Both the position numbers and the translations under genes were made by a program. Source: CAXXOK01 sp964640955 (GTDB lineage Bacteria; Bacillota; Clostridia; Christensenellales; Aristaeellaceae). Taken from it: a stretch of 64,000 bases of DNA. The stretch spans positions 1-64,000 of the forward strand of contig CAZXJI010000007.1 of NCBI GenBank assembly GCA_964640955.1, read 5' to 3'. Every line of letters starts with the position of its first letter. Positions within the stretch are counted from its first letter, which is position 1. This document shows positions 49,963 to 58,505 of the stretch, piece after piece. The notes below the pieces were generated by a model. That model had not been told where the DNA came from, made no database searches, and worked only from the letters and a program-made list of their open reading frames with translations.

Positions 49963-52516
49963 AAAGCACGTTGCTTCGACCCGTTTGAAGAGGGGTCAGG
50001 CTTCCATCGAGACGGTCGTGAAAAAGCTGCGCACCGTCACGGCCAAGTGCTGGTACGTGTTGTTTGCCGGCACGCTTACGATGATCGTCCTTTTCAGCAT
50101 CGCCATCACGCCCGAACGCTACGATCTGGAAGTGGGCGATATCGCCTATACGACCATCACCGCCTCCAAGGACGTCGTGGACGAGATCGCCACCGAGCGC
50201 AACCGCGACGCGGCCGCCGCCCAGGTGGAACCGACTTACCTGTATAAGGAAGGCGTGACCGCCGAGGTCATGCAGAACCTGACCAGCATCCTTTCGCAGG
50301 CCAGCACCGTGCAGCAGTACGGCCAAAAGACGCTGGAGCAGCACGCCCCGGGCGACGCGAAGGCGCAGAAGTCCTACGTGTTCACCACGGCCGAGCTGGA
50401 TTACGCCAAGTCCCTTTTCCCGCTGGTGACGCTGGCGGATTATCAGATCAACACGCTCCTGCGGGCGTCCGACCAGGACATGCTCGATTTGAACGACAAC
50501 ATCACCACGGCCGTCGAAAACACCATGAACACCACCATCCGCGAAGGATACGTGAGCGAGACCATCCAGTACCTGCAACAGATCATCGGCTACAAGACGG
50601 ACATGGATCTTTTGCAGAACGTGGTGACGCCCATCCTGCGCAAGGTGGTGCAGCCCAACATGGTCATCGACCAGGACGCCACCGCCAAGCTCCAGCAGGA
50701 GGCGCGGGACGCCGTGGACCCCGTGATATACAAACAGGGGCAGAACATCGTCGTGGCGCGCGAACGCGTGACCGCCAACCAGCTGGAAATGCTCCGCAGC
50801 CTGGGCCTTTTGGACGACGCCGATTTCGACCTGACCATGTACGTGGGCGGGGCGCTGCTGGTGCTGTTCGCCATGGCGACTTACGTGATGATTCTGCTGC
50901 TCTTCGGCGTCCAGTACCTGCGTAACCCCAAGAAGCTCGCCATTCAGATGATCATCCTCAACGTGTCGCTGGCGGTGTGCATCGGGGCGAAGCTTATCGA
51001 CCTGTACCTGCCGCCGGTGCTGCTGGGCGCGATGATGATGACCGGCCTTTTGGGCGTCGCGTGCGGCGCGGGCGCGGCGGTGACGCTCGCCATCGTCGTC
51101 AGCTCCCTGATCGCGGGGGGCAACGGCACCTACGGCACCGAGATGGTCAACCTCCTGCTGACGTCCATCATCAGCGGCATGCTCGCCATTCTCATCATCC
51201 GGCGCAAGCCCTACCGTCAGCAGATGCTGCTTGCGGGCGTGGTGACGGCCGTAACCAATATCGGCATTATTCTGGTCATCGGGTTTATGACCAACACCTC
51301 GGTGGAGGACGTGTTTACCAACTCGCTGTGGAGCGCCGCAGGCGCGCTGGCGGCTTCGCTTCTGTGCGTCGGGTTCGACCCCATCATGGAATCCGTTTTC
51401 CATCTGGCGACGCAAAGCAAACTGCTTGAGCTCAGCAACCCCAACAACGCCCTGTTGCGCCGGCTACTGATGGAGGCGCCGGGCACCTATCACCACAGCA
51501 TCATCGTGGCCAACCTGGCCGAGGCGGCGGCGGAGGCCATCGGGGCCAACCCGCTGCTGGCGCGCGCGGGCGCGTATTTCCACGACATCGGCAAGCTGAA
51601 GCGTCCGTTGTATTTTAAGGAAAACCAGATCGGCGAAAACCCGCACGAGCACACCAACCCCTACGTTTCCGCCGCCATCCTCACCGCGCACACGCGCGAC
51701 GGGCTGATGATGGCCCAGCAGAACCACCTGCCTCAGGAAATACAGGACATCATTATGGAACACCACGGCGATACGCCGGTGATGTACTTCTACCATAAGG
51801 CGTTACAGCAGGCCAACGGCCAGCCGGTGGACATCAACGATTTCCGCTACGACGGCCGCCGCCCTCACATGAAGGAAAGCGCCATCATCATGCTGGCCGA
51901 CACGGTGGAGGCTGCCGTGCGCTCCATGCCCGATCCCACGCCCAAGGCCATCGAGGAATTCATCGAGCGGCTGGTGCGCGGAAAGCTGGAGGACGGCCAG
52001 CTGAGCCGCGCGCCGGTGACGCTTTCGGACATCGACAAAATCTGCGAGGCATTTGCCACGGTGCTCAACGGCGTGTTCCACGAACGCATCGAGTACCCGG
52101 TCATATCGCCCGAGCAACTCAGCCGGCTCACCGCGCCGCCCAACCCGCCCCCGCCGCAGTCGGGCCCCGAGGAAAGCCCCGTGGAGGCCATGGAGCTTAA
52201 GAAGGTGTCCGATATCGCGCAGGATGCGGAGCATGCCGCGCAGGAAGCGGTGAACAGCGAACCCGCCTCCGACGCCGCGAGCGAGCCGGCCGCCCCCGAA
52301 ACGACGGCCCCGGCGGAGGAGCCCCTGCCGGAAACGGAGTCTGCGGCAGCCGAACCCGAAGCCTCGCAGGCCCAGCCGCCCAAAACCGGCGAAAAGAAAG
52401 CCCGCAAGGGCGGCAAGCCCGCCGTTCAGGATAACGACGCGGCCGAACAGCCCGCCCCGCCGGAGGCGACGGCCGACGAAAGCCCCGCGGGAGACGCGCA
52501 AAGCCATGAGGATTGA
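49952..52516 (+). CDS. pgpH: PgpH-type c-di-AMP phosphodiesterase (7TM-HD)
   Basis: An 854-residue protein. It has an N-terminal membrane helix (residues about 32-52), then a large external 7TMR-HDED domain up to about 290, seven helices (about 300-470), and a cytoplasmic HD domain from about 500. The HD motifs are PGTYHHSIIVANLAEAA, AYFHDIGKLKRP near 546 and EHHGDTP near 610. PgpH degrades the second messenger c-di-AMP. Beyond residue 725 there is a 130-residue Ala/Pro/Glu-rich tail that is not in the usual family model. It overlaps ybeY by 11 bases. The order phoH-pgpH-ybeY-era is conserved. Confidence 0.9.
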   Translation: MTPKKHVASTRLKRGQASIETVVKKLRTVTAKCWYVLFAGTLTMIVLFSIAITPERYDLEVGDIAYTTITASKDVVDEIATERNRDAAAAQVEPTYLYKEGVTAEVMQNLTSILSQASTVQQYGQKTLEQHAPGDAKAQKSYVFTTAELDYAKSLFPLVTLADYQINTLLRASDQDMLDLNDNITTAVENTMNTTIREGYVSETIQYLQQIIGYKTDMDLLQNVVTPILRKVVQPNMVIDQDATAKLQQEARDAVDPVIYKQGQNIVVARERVTANQLEMLRSLGLLDDADFDLTMYVGGALLVLFAMATYVMILLLFGVQYLRNPKKLAIQMIILNVSLAVCIGAKLIDLYLPPVLLGAMMMTGLLGVACGAGAAVTLAIVVSSLIAGGNGTYGTEMVNLLLTSIISGMLAILIIRRKPYRQQMLLAGVVTAVTNIGIILVIGFMTNTSVEDVFTNSLWSAAGALAASLLCVGFDPIMESVFHLATQSKLLELSNPNNALLRRLLMEAPGTYHHSIIVANLAEAAAEAIGANPLLARAGAYFHDIGKLKRPLYFKENQIGENPHEHTNPYVSAAILTAHTRDGLMMAQQNHLPQEIQDIIMEHHGDTPVMYFYHKALQQANGQPVDINDFRYDGRRPHMKESAIIMLADTVEAAVRSMPDPTPKAIEEFIERLVRGKLEDGQLSRAPVTLSDIDKICEAFATVLNGVFHERIEYPVISPEQLSRLTAPPNPPPPQSGPEESPVEAMELKKVSDIAQDAEHAAQEAVNSEPASDAASEPAAPETTAPAEEPLPETESAAAEPEASQAQPPKTGEKKARKGGKPAVQDNDAAEQPAPPEATADESPAGDAQSHED

Positions 52517-53420
52517 GTGGGAACTTGCGCAGGGGCTTGAGCTTCCCGCCGGGCAGCGGGATTTTGCGACGCTTGCGTTGACCGCCGACTGCTGCGCCGT
52601 GACGGAAGGTCTGCCGCTGCCCTGCGCACTTCACGTGCTGATCACGGACGACGAACGCATCCGCGCCGTCAACCGCGTTCAGCGCGGCGTGGACGCCGCG
52701 ACGGACGTGCTTTCCTTCCCCACCGTGCGCTACGCGCCCGGCCAGACCGCCCGCAACGCCCGGAGCCTGCTGCGCCGGGAATACGACGCCGAACTCAACG
52801 CCTGTTTTATGGGCGATATTCTCATTTCCCGCGAGCACGCCGCGGCGCAGGCGGCGCAATTCGGCCACAGCCTGCGCCGGGAGCTTTGCTACCTGCTCGC
52901 GCACGGGATTTTTCACCTGTGCGGGTACGACCATCTCGTTTCCGCGGAGCAAAAGGAGATGCGAACCATGGAAGAAAAAGCGCTCGGTTTGGCGGGCGTA
53001 ACGCGCGGCGACGACGAAAGCGCCGCTCCGCCGACGGACGCGCAGCTGCTCGCCCTGGCGCGCGAGGCGATGCTTCGCTCCTACAGCCCCTACAGCCGCT
53101 TCAAGGTCGGCGCGTGCCTGCTGGCTGCGGACGGGCGTGTGTTTACCGGCTGCAATGTGGAGAACGCCTCCTTCGGGTTGACCAACTGTGCCGAGCGCAC
53201 CGCCGTTTTCAAGGCGGTCAGCGAGGGGACGAAGGAGTTCAGCGCGCTCGCCATCGCAGCGGAGCACGCCGCTCCGTGGCCCTGCGGCGCCTGTCGGCAG
53301 GTGCTCAACGAGTTTGCGCCGAACATCCGGGTGCTGGTCACCTGGGGCGACGGGGAGACCGCGCAGGCGACGCTCGGCGAGCTGCTCCCCCATTCCTTCG
53401 GCCCCAAGGACCTGCCGTAA
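52506..53420 (+). CDS. YbeY endoribonuclease fused to cytidine deaminase
   Basis: A 304-residue fusion. Residues 1-158 are YbeY (rRNA maturation RNase): the zinc motif H-x3-H-x5-H is visible as LAHGIFHLCGYDH near 136-148, and STD-like ATDVLSFP near 63. Residues about 175-304 are a complete small tetrameric-type cytidine deaminase: SRFKVGACLLAADGRVFTGCNVENASFG (shown by ends), the Cys-x-Glu site in TNCAERTA near 221 and PCGACRQVL near 257. In Bacillus ybeY, dgkA, cdd and era are separate genes in this order; here dgkA is absent and no stop or frameshift separates the two domains. It begins inside the pgpH end. Confidence 0.9.
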   Translation: MRIEWELAQGLELPAGQRDFATLALTADCCAVTEGLPLPCALHVLITDDERIRAVNRVQRGVDAATDVLSFPTVRYAPGQTARNARSLLRREYDAELNACFMGDILISREHAAAQAAQFGHSLRRELCYLLAHGIFHLCGYDHLVSAEQKEMRTMEEKALGLAGVTRGDDESAAPPTDAQLLALAREAMLRSYSPYSRFKVGACLLAADGRVFTGCNVENASFGLTNCAERTAVFKAVSEGTKEFSALAIAAEHAAPWPCGACRQVLNEFAPNIRVLVTWGDGETAQATLGELLPHSFGPKDLP

Positions 53421-53478
53421 CCGGCCCCATACGCGGCGTTTCCCGCCGCAACACTTACGAAATGAGGTCGTCAACCTT

Positions 53479-54378
53479 ATGCCAGACCAAAAGCCGTTCC
53501 ATTCCGGCTTCATCGCGATCGTCGGCCGCCCCAACGTGGGCAAAAGCACGCTGCTCAACAGCCTGCTGGGCGAGAAGATCGCCATCGTCAGCAACCGCCC
53601 GCAGACCACCCGCAACCGCATTCTGGGCGTCAGCACCCAGGCGGACAGCCAGCTGGTGTTTCTGGATACGCCGGGCGTACACACCCCGCACAACCGCCTG
53701 GGCGAGTATATGATGCAGACCGTGCACGATTCCCTGCAGGGCATCGACGGCCTGATGGTGGTGGTGGACGCGACCCAGGTCGGCAAACAGGATCGCGAGC
53801 TGGCCGCGCAGATGGCGGAGCGTAAGGTCAAAAAAACGCTCGTGCTCAACAAAATCGATCTGATCCCCAAGGAAAAGCTCCTCGGGCTGATCGCCGGCTT
53901 TTCCGAACTCGGATACGACGAACTCGTGCCCGTCAGCGCACTGACGGGCGACGGCGTGGAGGAACTGCGCCGCACCCTGATCGCCATGCTACCCGAGGGG
54001 CCCCGCTATTTCCCCGACGATACGCTCACCGACCAGCCGGAGCGCTTCCTGTGCGGGGAGATCGTCCGGGAGAAGGCGCTTCTACACCTCCGGGAGGAAG
54101 TGCCCCACGGCATCGGCGTGGAGGTGATGAGCCTTTCAAAGATCAGCGACGGGCTTACGGAGATCAACGCGACGATCTTCTGCGAGCGGGACGCGCACAA
54201 GGGCATCATCATCGGCAGGCAGGGCGCGATGCTCCGGCTCATCGGCGCGGAAGCCCGCGCGGATATCGAAGCGCTGCTGGCCACGCACGTCAACCTGAAG
54301 CTGTGGGTCAAGGTGCGGCCGGACTGGCGCAACCGCCCCGCCGACCTGCGCAACCTGGGCTATACGCGCAAGGATTGA
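53479..54378 (+). CDS. era: GTPase Era
   Basis: A 299-residue Era. The G motifs are GRPNVGKST near 15, DTPGVH near 62 and NKID near 122. The C-terminal KH domain holds HKGIIIGRQGAMLR near 236-249. Era binds the 3' end of 16S rRNA and helps 30S assembly. GAGG lies about 11 bases before the ATG at 53479. It ends the phoH-to-era run, without recO next to it. Confidence 0.96.
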   Translation: MPDQKPFHSGFIAIVGRPNVGKSTLLNSLLGEKIAIVSNRPQTTRNRILGVSTQADSQLVFLDTPGVHTPHNRLGEYMMQTVHDSLQGIDGLMVVVDATQVGKQDRELAAQMAERKVKKTLVLNKIDLIPKEKLLGLIAGFSELGYDELVPVSALTGDGVEELRRTLIAMLPEGPRYFPDDTLTDQPERFLCGEIVREKALLHLREEVPHGIGVEVMSLSKISDGLTEINATIFCERDAHKGIIIGRQGAMLRLIGAEARADIEALLATHVNLKLWVKVRPDWRNRPADLRNLGYTRKD

Positions 54379-54419
54379 TTAAAGAAGGCCGACGGTTCCC
54401 GACAGCCGTCGACGAAACG

Positions 54420-54477
54420 AACGAGCCGCCGCCCGCCCCGCGATCAGAAAAGATCGTAGGGCGGGCGGCGGCTCGTT
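54420..54477. terminator. Terminator shared by era and the HAD gene
   Basis: A 19-bp perfect stem (54420-54438 with 54459-54477) whose 20-base loop contains a second small hairpin (CGATC with GATCG). It lies between convergent genes. Confidence 0.75.
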
Positions 54478-54513
54478 ATGATCCCGTTTTATCGATTAAC
54501 GATCCTTATCGGT

Positions 54514-55356
54514 TCATCCTTTTACGGGTGTTTCCTGCAGCACGTATCGCTCGATGGCGGCGGCCACGCCGTCCTCCTCGTTGGACAGCGTCACGACGTC
54601 CGCCCCGGCCCTGGCGGCTTCGGAACCGTTCGCCATCGCCACGCCCAAGCCGGCGAAACGGAGCATGTCCAGGTCGTTGTCGTAGTCCCCGATCGCCATC
54701 ACCTGCTCGCGCGGCACGCTCAGCCGCGTGGCCAGCTCCAAAAGCGCCTGGCCCTTGCCGACGCCCGCGGGCATCAGCTCCAGGTTGTCGTTCCACGAGG
54801 AGGTTACGGTAAGGCCCTCGACGGCTTGCAGCTCTTCCGCGATCCGGGCGATGCGCGGCGCGCAGGGCCGATCAATGTAGACGCACTTGCAGACGCCTTC
54901 CCCGCCGTAGGCCCGCAGCGCTTCTTCGCCGTACGCGTAGCCCTGCGGATGGTCGCGGTTGACGTACGTACCCCAGTTGGCGCGCTGCACGCCGGGATCA
55001 TTGCCCAGCACGATTACGCGATCCGTCTGGAAGCAGGCGAACGTAACGCGGTGACCCAGCAGGATCGCCGTGGTTCGCTCCAGCGTATCCGCGCGGAAGG
55101 TCTGTACGGCGTAGGGCCTGCCGTGCGGTTCCGTAAGGCAGCACGCGCCGTTGAGCGCCAGCACGCGGCAGCCGTCAAGCCCCGCGTCGCTTGCGAAATA
55201 GCTGATGTCCCGCGCCGAGCGGCCGCTGCACAGAGCGATGGCGACGCCCCTTTCGGCGGCCGTCTTCAGCGCGCGCAGGTTGCGCGGCGAGATGCTCTGT
55301 GCGTTATTCAATAGCGTGCCGTCCAGGTCCATGGCGATCAGTCGTATCGAATCCAT
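54514..55356 (-). CDS. Cof-type HAD-superfamily phosphatase
   Basis: A 280-residue HAD hydrolase. Motif I AMDLDGTLLNN near 8-18 holds the nucleophile Asp, motif II is CSGRS near 43, and motif IV is GDYDNDLDMLRFAG near 220-233. A C2-type cap domain (about 85-190) lies between. Such enzymes dephosphorylate sugar phosphates, FMN or similar small molecules. It follows the RluA-type gene by seven bases. Confidence 0.87.
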   Translation of the reverse strand: MDSIRLIAMDLDGTLLNNAQSISPRNLRALKTAAERGVAIALCSGRSARDISYFASDAGLDGCRVLALNGACCLTEPHGRPYAVQTFRADTLERTTAILLGHRVTFACFQTDRVIVLGNDPGVQRANWGTYVNRDHPQGYAYGEEALRAYGGEGVCKCVYIDRPCAPRIARIAEELQAVEGLTVTSSWNDNLELMPAGVGKGQALLELATRLSVPREQVMAIGDYDNDLDMLRFAGLGVAMANGSEAARAGADVVTLSNEEDGVAAAIERYVLQETPVKG

Positions 55357-55363
55357 ATAACTC

Positions 55364-56224
55364 CTAAAAGGTCGGTTTCAGCGAAAAGCACTTCCCGTTC
55401 AGGTAGCTCAGCTCGCCTTCCAGCGAAAAGCGCAGCTCCGTCGCGGTCAGCATCAGCCGCTTTGTGCGCATGGCTTTGTTCCACGCGCGGTCGCCGTATT
55501 TATCGTCCCCCAAAACCGGATGGCCGATGTGCGCCAGCTGCGCGCGAATCTGGTGCGTGCGGCCTGTGTGCAGCGTAACGGCCAGCCTGCAGCACTCCCC
55601 CGCCTCAAGCACCCGATACTCCGTCACGATAGGCAGAGCCCCGCGCGCAGGCGTATCCGTAACGCGCACGGTCGCCGTACGCGCGTCCTTCTTAAGATAA
55701 GCGTTCAGCGTCGCCTGCGCGGGCTCCGGCGTTCCGCGCACGAGGCAGACGTAGGTCTTGTGCACCCGCCGTTCCCGGAAGGCCCTTTCCATCAGGCTTC
55801 GGGTGCGCTCGTCCCTGGCGAGGATCATTAGGCCGTCGGTAGGGTTGTCCAGCCTGTGGCAGGGCAGGGGCGGGGCATCCAGCCGTTCGGCGTTCGTTCG
55901 ATAGACCCATTCCCCGATCGTCAGCCCGCCCTTTTCGTCCTCCTCGCAGGAGATGCCCGCGGGTTTGACGACGATCATCAGCCGCTCGTCCTCAAAAAGA
56001 ATTTCGGGCGAGCGTTCTTCGCACTCGTCCGAAAGATAGACCGCGATCGTAGCGCCGGGCACCGCGTCCGCGTCGCGGCGGACGCGCGTGCCGTTCATTT
56101 TAACGTCCCGCCGGTCGAACGCCTTCCGAAGCTCGCTTTCCGGGTATTGCGGAAGCATGCGGCACACCAGCGGGTACACTTTCCCCGCTGCGTTCTGCGG
56201 CAGGTCGAAGGTCTGCAGTTTCAC
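55364..56224 (-). CDS. RluA-family pseudouridine synthase
   Basis: A 286-residue protein. An S4-like RNA-binding part fills the N-terminus (about 10-70), then the catalytic domain with PLPCHRLDNPTDGLMILAR near 122-140, whose Asp after HRL is the nucleophile, and LHTGRTHQIRAQLAHIGHPVLGD (shown by ends) near 230. It converts specific uridines in rRNA or tRNA to pseudouridine; the target cannot be told. Confidence 0.9.
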   Translation of the reverse strand: MKLQTFDLPQNAAGKVYPLVCRMLPQYPESELRKAFDRRDVKMNGTRVRRDADAVPGATIAVYLSDECEERSPEILFEDERLMIVVKPAGISCEEDEKGGLTIGEWVYRTNAERLDAPPLPCHRLDNPTDGLMILARDERTRSLMERAFRERRVHKTYVCLVRGTPEPAQATLNAYLKKDARTATVRVTDTPARGALPIVTEYRVLEAGECCRLAVTLHTGRTHQIRAQLAHIGHPVLGDDKYGDRAWNKAMRTKRLMLTATELRFSLEGELSYLNGKCFSLKPTF

Positions 56225-56236
56225 CCGGCGTACTCC

Positions 56237-57283
56237 TCAATGCTTCAGATGGGCGTTCATGCCGATCCAGTGCGGCGTGTTGTTGAACAGGTCGCGCAGG
56301 GCGGCGCGCATTTCGCCCGTCGGCAAAGCGGTGATCATGGAGGCCATGACCGCTTCCATCTCGGCCAGCTCCACGCCCTGCTTGGCCAGCAGCCGCAAGT
56401 CCTCGGCCGCCTCCTCGGCGTCCCATTCCGGGCGCGTCATGCCGGTCAGCGCCGCGCTCATGCGCCGGTGCAACGGTTCCTCCTCCGGCAGCAGGCCGTT
56501 CATGCCGCCGGCGAGCGCTTCCTCCGTCAGCGACAGCGTGAACTCGGTCTGAAAGCCCAGCTCCACCATCATCCGCCGCGGGTCCGCCAGGCCGGGATGC
56601 ATCAGCACGATCTCCCTGCCCCGGTCCGCGAGGTACTCGAAGGAGGCTTTGATGTAGCGATAGCCGATATCCGCAGCCAGCGCGTCCGTCCGTTCCATGA
56701 CGTCGTTCAGGAAAAACGAAAGCGGCTGGCTGGAATGCAGGAAACCCGCGATGTAGAGAATGCCGTGGATCGTCGCGTCGTAGCGGAACAGGCGCGAACG
56801 GGCCTTCTGATAAGCGGGATCGTTGTACGCCAAAAGCAGCGGCTCCAGTAAAACCGGCGCCAGCTCCAGCGTCCAGACGTCCCCTTCGTCCGAAAACGAA
56901 CACCACAGGCGGCTGGCAAGCGCCTCGGCCGCGTCGATTTCGTCCCAGTCGTCGGAGGAGATGCGCCCTTCCGCCACCAGCAGCCGTTCCATCAGCGCGC
57001 TCTCCCCGCGGGACAGGTACAGCGCTTCCACGGGCAGGCGTTCCAGCACCTTTTGGCGCAGGCTTTCAATCGTCGCCAGCCCTTCGTTGCCGGGTTCGCT
57101 TTGGTAGAAGGAGCACGAAAGCAGGTCCTGCGCCTGCGCGTCCGTCGTCCCGGGGTCGAACAGCCCGCCCTCCGGGTAGGTGGAAAGGCGGCGTTCGCAT
57201 GCTTCGAACTGCTTTTCGCGCAGCATGCTCATGGTTTTTTCATACCAATCCGCTTCGTGCGCCACACTGGCTTCCCTGAGCAT
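56237..57283 (-). CDS. Uncharacterised 348-residue protein
   Basis: No family was recognised with confidence. The protein is acidic, helical and soluble, with Glu/Leu-rich segments and no signal peptide, cysteine cluster or nucleotide-binding motif. A weak region of interest is FRYDATIHGILYIAGFLH near residues 175-192. It lies between ilvE and the RluA-type gene with short gaps (12 and 36 bases) and starts after AAAGGAGGGCGG, so it is clearly translated. Function is unknown. Confidence 0.7.
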   Translation of the reverse strand: MLREASVAHEADWYEKTMSMLREKQFEACERRLSTYPEGGLFDPGTTDAQAQDLLSCSFYQSEPGNEGLATIESLRQKVLERLPVEALYLSRGESALMERLLVAEGRISSDDWDEIDAAEALASRLWCSFSDEGDVWTLELAPVLLEPLLLAYNDPAYQKARSRLFRYDATIHGILYIAGFLHSSQPLSFFLNDVMERTDALAADIGYRYIKASFEYLADRGREIVLMHPGLADPRRMMVELGFQTEFTLSLTEEALAGGMNGLLPEEEPLHRRMSAALTGMTRPEWDAEEAAEDLRLLAKQGVELAEMEAVMASMITALPTGEMRAALRDLFNNTPHWIGMNAHLKH

Positions 57284-57319
57284 CGTCCGCCCTCCTTTCC
57301 TGTCCGGCCGGTCGTTTGG

Positions 57320-58387
57320 TTACAGCTGCGTCGTCCACCCGAAGGGATCCGGGAGCTTCCCAAACTGGATGCCGGTCAGCGTATCGTACAGCTTCTGCGT
57401 GATCGCGCCGATATTGCCGTCGCCGATCTTGACTTCCTCGCCCTCGTAGGCGATCCGGTTGACTGGGGAAACGACCGCGGCGGTGCCCGTGCCGAAAGCT
57501 TCGGTGATCTTGCCGCTCTTGGCGTCGGCCATCACGTCGTCGATCGCGAGGCGCTTCTCCTCCACCTCCAGCCCCATGGTGCCCGCCAGCCTGATGACGC
57601 TGTCGCGGGTGATGCCGGGGAGGATGCTGCCGTTGAGCACCGGGGTGACGATCTTTTTGTTCTCGTAGACGAACATCATGTTCATGGAGCCGACTTCCTC
57701 AATGTAGCGCTGCTCCACGCCGTCCAGCCACAGCACCTGCGCGTAGCCCTCGTGCTTGGCCTTCATGCCCGCCAGAATGCTGGCCGCGTAGTTGCCGCCG
57801 GTCTTGGCGAAGCCCACGCCGCCGCGCACGGCGCGCACGTATTTATCCTCCACGTAAATGCCCACGGGGGCAAGGCCGCTGGCGTAATACGCGCCGCTGG
57901 GCGACAGGAGGATATAGAAAAGGTAGCTCCTGGAGGAGGAGACGCCCAGGAACGGATCGGTGGCGATCATGGTGGGGCGGATGTACAGCGACGTGCCCTC
58001 ACGATGAGGCGTCCATTCCTTGTCCAGGTTCAGGAGCGTCAAAAGGCCTTCCATGCACAGCTCTTCGGGTATCTGCGCCATGCCCATGCGCTCTGCGGAA
58101 CGGTTGAAGCGCGCGAAGTTGTCGCGGATGCGGAACAGATTGAAGCCTTTTTCGGTACGGTAGCACTTGGCGCCTTCGAAAATCTCCTGGCTGTAATGCA
58201 GCACGCAGGCGGCGGGGCTCAGCGACAGATTGCCGTAGGGTACCACGCGGGCGTCGTGCCAGCCTTTTCCCTCGTCGAAGTCGATCAGCAGCATGTGATC
58301 GCTGAAGATTTTACCGAAACCCAGCTTGCTTTCGTCGGCGGGCTTTTGCTTTAACGGGACCGCTTTCGTCACTTTGATGTCGTACAT
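57320..58387 (-). CDS. ilvE: Branched-chain amino acid aminotransferase
   Basis: A 355-residue class IV PLP aminotransferase of the longer (type II, about 350-residue) BCAT form. The PLP lysine is in GVGFAKTGGNYAAS near 198-211. Other family parts are QEIFEGAKCYR near 66-76, LYIRPTMIATD near 130 and EAFGTGTAAVVSPV near 300. It interconverts Leu, Ile and Val with their oxo acids. ATG 58387 has GGAGGAAAGAG upstream. The gene heads a transcript with the unknown protein, the RluA-type synthase and the HAD gene. Confidence 0.94.
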   Translation of the reverse strand: MYDIKVTKAVPLKQKPADESKLGFGKIFSDHMLLIDFDEGKGWHDARVVPYGNLSLSPAACVLHYSQEIFEGAKCYRTEKGFNLFRIRDNFARFNRSAERMGMAQIPEELCMEGLLTLLNLDKEWTPHREGTSLYIRPTMIATDPFLGVSSSRSYLFYILLSPSGAYYASGLAPVGIYVEDKYVRAVRGGVGFAKTGGNYAASILAGMKAKHEGYAQVLWLDGVEQRYIEEVGSMNMMFVYENKKIVTPVLNGSILPGITRDSVIRLAGTMGLEVEEKRLAIDDVMADAKSGKITEAFGTGTAAVVSPVNRIAYEGEEVKIGDGNIGAITQKLYDTLTGIQFGKLPDPFGWTTQL

Positions 58388-58416
58388 GCTCTTTCCTCCA
58401 CCCATCGTTCTGATTC

Positions 58417-58435
58417 ACGCAAGCGCTTTCGCACG
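58417..58435. promoter_or_regulatory. Possible CcpA (cre-like) site in the ilvE leader
   Basis: CGCAAGCGCTTTCGC has a palindromic AAGCGCTT core with flanking G/C, close to catabolite-responsive elements but off consensus at the outer positions. It lies between the ilvE promoter and start codon. Confidence 0.3.
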
Positions 58436-58451
58436 CCGATACGTTAGTGTT

Positions 58452-58479
58452 ATTATAGACGCTCACGCCGTGCTGTCAA
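58452..58479 (-). promoter_or_regulatory. Promoter for the ilvE operon
   Basis: Minus-strand TTGACA (58479-58474), 16 bases, perfect TATAAT (58457-58452). The leader is only about 55 bases, too short for a T-box. Confidence 0.75.
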
Positions 58480-58505
58480 GGCTTTGAGACGTGTAAAATC
58501 GGTAC

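Noticed and set aside
58388..58445. T-box riboswitch upstream of ilvE
   Set aside because: The leader is only about 55 bases and has no T-box core sequence or terminator.
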